Below are positions 58,999 through 64,000 of a stretch of DNA of 64,000 nucleotides, one piece after another. The DNA is from Pantoea sp. alder81. GTDB taxonomy: Bacteria; Pseudomonadota; Gammaproteobacteria; Enterobacterales; Enterobacteriaceae. Under the pieces are notes generated by a model that was not told where the DNA came from, made no database searches, and worked only from the letters and a program-made list of their open reading frames with translations. The stretch is from NCBI RefSeq assembly GCF_020179835.1, contig NZ_JAIUDA010000003.1, forward strand, positions 1-64,000. The letters run 5' to 3'. Within the stretch, counting starts at the first letter, position 1, and every line of letters starts with the position of its first letter. The position numbers were made by a program, and so were the translations under genes.

Positions 58999-60354
58999 AT
59001 GGAACAACAGCATGGCGAAGGACTGCATCGCGGTCTGAAAAATCGCCATATTCAGCTGATTGCGCTGGGCGGTGCCGTGGGTACCGGTCTGTTTCTGGGT
59101 AGCGCATCAGTGATTAAATCGGCCGGTCCGGCCGTGATTCTCGGTTATGCGATTGCAGGATTCATTGCCTTTCTGATTATGCGCCAGTTAGGTGAAATGG
59201 TAGTGGAAGAGCCGGTTGCCGGTAGCTTCAGCCACTTCGCCTATAAATACTGGGGCAACTTTGCCGGTTTCGCCTCTGGCTGGAACTACTGGGTGCTGTA
59301 TGTTTTGGTCGCCATGGCCGAACTGAGTGCCGTGGGTAAATACATCCAATTTTGGTATCCCGAATTCCCTACCTGGGCCAGTGCCGCCATCTTCTTCGTG
59401 GTGATCAACGCCATTAACCTGACCAACGTAAAAGTGTTTGGGGAAATGGAGTTCTGGTTCGCAATCATCAAAGTGGTCGCCGTTATCGGCATGATCCTGT
59501 TCGGCGGCTGGTTGCTGTTTAGCGGCAACGCCGGTCCGCAGGCCAGCGTCACTAACCTGTGGAGCCAGGGCGGTTTCCTGCCACACGGCATGACCGGTCT
59601 GGTCATGATGATGGCGATCATTATGTTCTCGTTTGGTGGCCTTGAGCTGGTCGGAATCACCGCTGCTGAGGCAGATAATCCGCAAGAGAGCATCCCGAAA
59701 GCCACCAACCAGGTTCTGTGGCGTATCCTGATTTTCTACATTGGTTCTCTGGCGGTGCTGCTGTCATTGATGCCGTGGACACGCGTCACCGAAGAGACCA
59801 GCCCGTTCGTGTTGATCTTCCACGAACTGGGTGATGCCTTCGTCGCCAACGCATTGAACGTGGTGATCCTGACGGCTGCACTGTCGGTCTATAACAGCTG
59901 CGTTTATTGCAACAGCCGTATGCTGTTCGGCTTAGCACAACAGGGTAACGCGCCGAAAGCGCTGCTCAATGTTGATAAGCGCGGCGTGCCAGTGGCGACC
60001 ATTCTGGTTTCAGCCGTTGCTACAGCGCTGTGCGTCCTGATCAACTACCTGATGCCGGGTGAAGCCTTTGGCCTGCTGATGTCACTGGTGGTCTCTGCGC
60101 TGGTGATCAACTGGGCGATGATCAGCCTCGCGCACATGAAATTCCGTAAGAAGAAGGACCAGCAAGGTGTGACTACGCGCTTTAAAGCCGTGCTCTATCC
60201 ATTTGGTAACTGGCTCTGCCTGGTGTTCATGGCGGCCGTGCTGGTGATCATGGCGATGACGCCGGGTATGGCGATTTCTGTGTGGTTGATTCCTGTCTGG
60301 CTGGTGATTCTGGCCGTGGGTTACACCATCAAAAATAAAGTGCAAAAAACCTAA
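58999..60354 (+). CDS. aroP: Aromatic amino acid permease AroP
   Basis: Proton-coupled importer of Phe, Tyr and Trp of the APC superfamily. The 451-residue protein (E. coli 457) starts GLHRGLKNRHIQLIALGGAVG with the typical GTGLFLGSA loop, has 12 membrane segments, PVAGSFSHFAYKYWG, and the amino-acid permease motif SFGGLELVGITAAEADNP. The related PheP is possible, but the position next to pdhR favours AroP. Upstream TyrR-like sites agree. Confidence 0.94.
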   Translation: MEQQHGEGLHRGLKNRHIQLIALGGAVGTGLFLGSASVIKSAGPAVILGYAIAGFIAFLIMRQLGEMVVEEPVAGSFSHFAYKYWGNFAGFASGWNYWVLYVLVAMAELSAVGKYIQFWYPEFPTWASAAIFFVVINAINLTNVKVFGEMEFWFAIIKVVAVIGMILFGGWLLFSGNAGPQASVTNLWSQGGFLPHGMTGLVMMMAIIMFSFGGLELVGITAAEADNPQESIPKATNQVLWRILIFYIGSLAVLLSLMPWTRVTEETSPFVLIFHELGDAFVANALNVVILTAALSVYNSCVYCNSRMLFGLAQQGNAPKALLNVDKRGVPVATILVSAVATALCVLINYLMPGEAFGLLMSLVVSALVINWAMISLAHMKFRKKKDQQGVTTRFKAVLYPFGNWLCLVFMAAVLVIMAMTPGMAISVWLIPVWLVILAVGYTIKNKVQKT

Positions 60355-60365
60355 TGTAAGTCTCT

Positions 60366-60387
60366 GCCCGGCACGCCAGTGCCGGGC
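60366..60387 (+). terminator. Hairpin after aroP
   Basis: Perfect 9-bp stem GCCCGGCAC/GTGCCGGGC with a GCCA loop, 11 bases past the aroP stop; no T run follows. Confidence 0.5.
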
Positions 60388-60516
60388 AACATTCCTGATC
60401 TGCCTCACACTTTTCTGCGCCCACCTGTTTTGTCCATCTACGTGACCAATTGTTCCCCAGCAGGTTACTGATTTAACGCTGATAATTTCGTCTCACCTTG
60501 TCGCGGGAGACGAATA

Positions 60517-61923
60517 ATGAATGGAGCAGCACTCTCATTCAGAGAGAAACTGGGGTACGGCATGGGCGATGCCGGATGCAATATGATCGGCGGCGCTATC
60601 ATGCTTTTCCTTAACTATTTCTACACCGATGTGTTTGGCCTTGCGCCCGCGCTGGTCGGTACGCTGCTGCTTTCTGTTCGCGTGCTGGATGCCGTCACCG
60701 ATCCGATTATGGGCGCCATTGCTGACCGCACGCAAAGCCGCTGGGGACGCTTCCGCCCATGGCTGCTGTGGGTTTCTGTCCCCTATGTACTGTTCAGCGT
60801 GCTGATGTTCACCACGCCAGACTGGAGTTATGAGAACAAAGTCATTTGGGCCTTTGTCACCTACTTCTTAATGTCTCTCACTTACACCGCTATCAATATT
60901 CCCTACTGCTCACTGGGCGGTGTGATTACCAACGATCCCGGTGAGCGTGTCTCCTGCCAATCCTATCGTTTTGTGATGGTGGGCGTGGCGACGCTGATCC
61001 TATCACTCTCTCTGCTACCGATGGCCGAGTGGTTTGGCGGTGACAATAAAGCGCGTGGCTATCAGATGGCGATGAGTGTGCTGGCACTGATAGGTCTGGT
61101 GATGTTCCTGTTCTGTTTCGCCACGGTTCGCGAACGTATTCGCCCTGCCGCGCCCAGTAATGACGATTTGAAGAAAGATCTGCGCGACGTCTGGAAGAAC
61201 GATCAGTGGGTGCGCATCTTGCTGCTGACGTTTTGCAATGTCTGTCCCGGCTTCATCCGCATGGCGGCGACCATGTATTACGTCACCTGGGTAATGGGAC
61301 AATCCACGCACTTTGCCACGCTGTTTATCAGCCTGGGGGTGATTGGCATGATGTTGGGTAGCACTCTGGCAAAAATTCTCACCGACCGCTGGTGCAAACT
61401 GAAAGTGTTTTTCTGGACCAATATCGCACTGGCGCTCTTCTCCTGCGGTTTCTACTGGATCGATCCTCATGCCACTGTGGCGGTTGTCGTCGCCTACTTC
61501 CTTCTAAACATCCTGCACCAAATCCCTTCACCACTGCACTGGTCGCTGATGGCGGATGTCGATGATTATGGCGAGTGGAAAACCGGCAAACGTATCACCG
61601 GCATGAGCTTCTCCGGCAATCTGTTCTTCCTCAAAGTAGGCCTGGCAGTGGCCGGTGCGATGGTCGGTTTCCTGCTCTCTATTTATGGCTATGACGCCGG
61701 TGCGAAGCAGCAGGCTCCCAACGCCCTTAACGGCATCATGCTGCTGTTCACCGTGATTCCCGGCGTCGGCTATCTGATCACCGCCGGTGTAGTGCGCTTG
61801 CTGAAAGTGGATCGCAAACTCATGCGCACCATTCAGGATGATCTTGCGCTACGCCGCGCCAACGCACGAGAGTTATCCCCTGCCTCACTGTCTGCCATCC
61901 CACAACCCGGAGAGATCAAATGA
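60517..61923 (+). CDS. GPH-family glycoside/pentoside:cation symporter
   Basis: Sugar symporter of the glycoside-pentoside-hexuronide family (MelB, XynP, YicJ, UidB relatives). The 468-residue protein has 12 membrane segments, the family start FREKLGYGMGDAGCNMIGG, DAVTDPIMGAIADRTQSRWGRFRPW between segments 2 and 3, and the later PSPLHWSLMADVDDYGEWKTGKR. GGGAGACGAATA precedes the ATG. It overlaps the GH43 glycosidase gene by 4 bases, so it likely imports the arabino- or xylo-oligosaccharide that the glycosidase cleaves. Confidence 0.92.
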   Translation: MNGAALSFREKLGYGMGDAGCNMIGGAIMLFLNYFYTDVFGLAPALVGTLLLSVRVLDAVTDPIMGAIADRTQSRWGRFRPWLLWVSVPYVLFSVLMFTTPDWSYENKVIWAFVTYFLMSLTYTAINIPYCSLGGVITNDPGERVSCQSYRFVMVGVATLILSLSLLPMAEWFGGDNKARGYQMAMSVLALIGLVMFLFCFATVRERIRPAAPSNDDLKKDLRDVWKNDQWVRILLLTFCNVCPGFIRMAATMYYVTWVMGQSTHFATLFISLGVIGMMLGSTLAKILTDRWCKLKVFFWTNIALALFSCGFYWIDPHATVAVVVAYFLLNILHQIPSPLHWSLMADVDDYGEWKTGKRITGMSFSGNLFFLKVGLAVAGAMVGFLLSIYGYDAGAKQQAPNALNGIMLLFTVIPGVGYLITAGVVRLLKVDRKLMRTIQDDLALRRANARELSPASLSAIPQPGEIK

Positions 61924-62873
61924 GCTGGCCAAATCCCTTTATTACCCAACGTGCCGACCCTTTTATCCTGCGCCATGGCGAGGGTTACTACTTCGTGGCA
62001 TCGGTGCCGGAATATGATCGACTCGAAATCCGTCACGCTGACACGCTGAATCGCCTGATTGAGGCGGAAGCGGTCACTGTGTGGCGGAAGCCCGACACCG
62101 GGCCGTACAGTGCGTTGATTTGGGCGCCGGAACTGCACCGTATCAATGGACAATGGGTGATTTACTTTGCTGCTGCCCCGACGCGCGACATCAAAGACGG
62201 TCTATTTCAGCATCGTATGTATGCGCTGGTGTGTGATGACAGCGATCCGCTTTCTGGCCACTGGCAGCCTGCTCGACGTGTGTTTACCCCTATCGATTCG
62301 TTCTCTCTCGATGCAACGCATTTCGTGCATCAGGGCAAAAACTGGTATCTGTGGGCACAGAAGGATCCCGCGATTCCGGGCAATTCCAATCTCTATCTTG
62401 CAGAGTTACTCAACCCCTGGACGCTGAAAAGCGCACCGGTGATGCTCAGTCGGCCGGAATATGAGTGGGAGTGCGCAGGCTTTAGCGTTAATGAGGGCCC
62501 TGCTGCTATCCATCACGGCGATCGGCTGTTTGTTACCTATTCCGCTAGCGCAACTGATGAGAATTATTGCCTCGGGATCCTGAGCATTGATGTGATGGCC
62601 GATCCACTCGATAGCACAGCCTGGCAGAAGTCAGCACGACCGGTCTTCACCACCAGTTGGGAGAATCAGCAGTATGGCCCGGGGCACAACAGCTTTACGC
62701 AGGATGAGGAAGGAAGGGATGTGCTGGTGTATCACGCACGGAATTACACCGAAATTGAGGGCGATCCATTATGGGATCCGAATCGCCATACGCGCCTGAA
62801 GTACTTCGCATGGCGAGAGGACGGCACACCAGATTTCGGTGTACCGCCTGCCGATCACACCAGCGTGCCGTAA
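61920..62873 (+). CDS. Glycoside hydrolase family 43 protein (arabinofuranosidase/xylosidase-like)
   Basis: Five-bladed beta-propeller glycosidase. The 317-residue protein has the three acidic catalytic residues of GH43: Asp13 (RADPFIL), Asp131 (FSLDATHF) and Glu192 (NEGPAAI), plus WAPELHRI and YGPGHNSF. There is no signal peptide, so it acts in the cytoplasm on oligosaccharides brought in by the coupled symporter. Alpha-L-arabinofuranosidase is my favoured activity from the [14 protein letters not shown] pattern; beta-xylosidase is possible. Its last 19 bases overlap the end of ampE on the other strand. Confidence 0.9.
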   Translation: MSWPNPFITQRADPFILRHGEGYYFVASVPEYDRLEIRHADTLNRLIEAEAVTVWRKPDTGPYSALIWAPELHRINGQWVIYFAAAPTRDIKDGLFQHRMYALVCDDSDPLSGHWQPARRVFTPIDSFSLDATHFVHQGKNWYLWAQKDPAIPGNSNLYLAELLNPWTLKSAPVMLSRPEYEWECAGFSVNEGPAAIHHGDRLFVTYSASATDENYCLGILSIDVMADPLDSTAWQKSARPVFTTSWENQQYGPGHNSFTQDEEGRDVLVYHARNYTEIEGDPLWDPNRHTRLKYFAWREDGTPDFGVPPADHTSVP

Positions 62874-63709
62874 ATGGTCAGCAACGCAACCACGACAACC
62901 AGCACCAGTGATATACGCTTTGCCAGCGCCACGGCCACCCGTGGCGTTTCGACTTTATCCATGTGCGGATCACGCGCTAACGAGAACTGCGCCAGGCTGG
63001 TCAGCACCTGATATTGCGAACGATGGCGATCGCTCAATGAGGCAAACCACGCAGGTAATGCCCGCTCACCATGGCCTAAGAGTGCATAAGCCACACCTGC
63101 CAGACGCACCGGGATCCAGTCCAGTACGTGCAGTACGCGATCAACACCTGACTGCGCGCGCTCCAGTGGAGAATGGTGTTTCGCCAGCCAGCTCTGCCAG
63201 GCACGCAGAAATGCATAACCCACCAGCAGCACCGGGCCGTAAGGGCCGCCGACAACAAACCAGAACAGCGGTGCGAGGTAGAAGCGGAAGTTAATCCAAA
63301 TCAGGGCATTTTGTAGTTCACGCAGAAACTCGCGCTCACTACATTCAACGGGCACACCATGAATCAGCGTCAGTTCGGCAGCCATGGCCTGATGCGCCGC
63401 TTCATCATCGTGGCTGGCGGCTTTCAGATAGCGGTGATAGTGCAGACGCACCGAGCCTGCGCCAATGCACAACAAGCCCACCACAATCCAGAATGCCAGT
63501 TGCGCCACGCCAAACAAAATGCCTTTCAGGCTCCACACCACCAGCCAGACAATTAGCATCGCGATGAGGGTCATCACCAGCGTGCGCAGCAGTGAAAATC
63601 GCTGGCGTCCGCGGAACAGCGGCTCCAGACGATGATCCAGCTGCCAATGCTCACCCAATTTAAACAGGCGTTCCCAACCTAACACTAATAACAAGCTAAA
63701 CAACGTCAT
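62855..63709 (-). CDS. ampE: AmpE, inner-membrane protein of the ampDE operon
   Basis: Inner-membrane protein long tied to beta-lactamase regulation with AmpD; its exact role is unclear. With ATG at 63709 it has 284 residues, the E. coli length, and shares [47 protein letters not shown] and [11 protein letters not shown]. There are about four to five membrane segments. It starts 16 bases after the ampD stop. Confidence 0.96.
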   Translation of the reverse strand: MTLFSLLLVLGWERLFKLGEHWQLDHRLEPLFRGRQRFSLLRTLVMTLIAMLIVWLVVWSLKGILFGVAQLAFWIVVGLLCIGAGSVRLHYHRYLKAASHDDEAAHQAMAAELTLIHGVPVECSEREFLRELQNALIWINFRFYLAPLFWFVVGGPYGPVLLVGYAFLRAWQSWLAKHHSPLERAQSGVDRVLHVLDWIPVRLAGVAYALLGHGERALPAWFASLSDRHRSQYQVLTSLAQFSLARDPHMDKVETPRVAVALAKRISLVLVVVVALLTIYGTLV

Positions 63710-63725
63710 ACCTGCTCCTGCTGTT

Positions 63726-64000
63726 TCAGGGATTCTCCTGCCTGATGGACTCTTTATAGCGTATCCAGTCAAATGCGGGGCCTGGATCGGTTTTGCGCTG
63801 CGGCGCGATATCGCTGTGCCCGGTGATGCGTTCCAGCGTCAGCGGATAGTGCTTGAGCAACAAGGCGCTGACCTTTTTTAACGTCTTATACTGCGCATCG
63901 GTATACGGCAGCGTATCCGTGCCTTCCAGCTCAATGCCCATTGAGAAATCATTGCAGTTTTCTCGCCCGGCAAATTGCGACACGCCGGCATGCCATGCGC
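63726..64000 (-). CDS. ampD: N-acetylmuramyl-L-alanine amidase AmpD, 3' part (5' end outside window)
   Basis: Cytoplasmic zinc amidase that trims anhydromuropeptides during wall recycling and so keeps AmpR-controlled beta-lactamase low. The visible 91 C-terminal residues begin [20 protein letters not shown] and include [16 protein letters not shown] and zinc-site residues in [20 protein letters not shown] (His and Asp). The first half lies beyond position 64000. Confidence 0.95.
   Translation of the reverse strand, partial: AWHAGVSQFAGRENCNDFSMGIELEGTDTLPYTDAQYKTLKKVSALLLKHYPLTLERITGHSDIAPQRKTDPGPAFDWIRYKESIRQENP

Noticed and set aside
58794..59102. 102-codon frame overlapping the aroP start
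   Set aside because: It overlaps about 100 bases of aroP in another frame, lacks a good ribosome site and has a Cys/Arg-rich tail typical of out-of-frame reading.

Overview
The window is chromosomal DNA from a gamma-proteobacterium of the order Enterobacterales. The gene order degP-dgt-mtnN-btuF-erpA-hemL-fhuBDCA-mrcB-hrpB-thpR-sfsA-dksA-gluQ-pcnB-folK-panBCD-yadHG-hpt-cueO-yacC-speED-yacL-acnB-lpdA-aceFE-pdhR-aroP-ampED follows the Escherichia coli backbone, and the proteins have E. coli-like lengths. Several E. coli neighbours are missing (yadS, clcA, can, gcd) and other genes fill those places. Together with dispersed GTAGGG-type palindromes, this suggests an Erwiniaceae member such as Pantoea or Erwinia. 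The genus is an inference and was not tested.

Layout. Positions 1-127 are the end of an IS3-type insertion sequence next to the terminator of degP. Positions 179-7096 hold envelope protease, nucleotide and methylthioadenosine salvage, vitamin B12 capture, Fe-S assembly and haem genes. Positions 7289-13252 are the ferrichrome uptake genes fhuBDC plus fhuA, with a Fur box before fhuA. Positions 13465-25686 run from PBP1b through HrpB, the ThpR-SfsA pair, DksA, GluQ, PcnB (apparent AUU start), FolK and the pantothenate genes. Positions 25725-34999 include a membrane acyltransferase, an ABC-2 exporter, hpt, a PLP enzyme of the cystathionine gamma-synthase class, the copper oxidase CueO with a Met/His-rich repeat, and the yacC/speE/speD group.

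The most accessory part is 35198-45382: nine genes in two divergent operons around one control region. Leftward are a four-carbon acid-sugar kinase (DUF1537 type), a PdxA2-type dehydrogenase and a DeoR-type regulator. Rightward are an iron alcohol dehydrogenase, a DapA-type aldolase, a 2-hydroxyacid dehydrogenase, two ACS-type MFS transporters and a cyclase-family hydrolase. I read this as a catabolic island for one or more sugar acids. The kinase/PdxA2 pair matches known D-threonate-type degradation to dihydroxyacetone phosphate; the rightward branch has no assigned substrate.

Positions 45480-58484 hold yacL, acnB and the pyruvate dehydrogenase operon pdhR-aceE-aceF-lpdA, with a divergent aldo-keto reductase/LysR pair and a small unannotated hok-like type I toxin gene (51127-51273) between acnB and lpdA. 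Positions 58999-64000 carry aroP, a two-gene GPH symporter/GH43 glycosidase operon, ampE and the 3' part of ampD.

Two features recur. Short palindromic repeats with a GTAGG..GCGCC/TCGCC core sit in four of the convergent gene gaps. Several start codons are non-ATG (btuF GTG, panC GTG, pdxA2 GTG, hrpB GTG, speD TTG, pcnB ATT); they are supported by ribosome binding site position, gene overlap and E. coli protein length.
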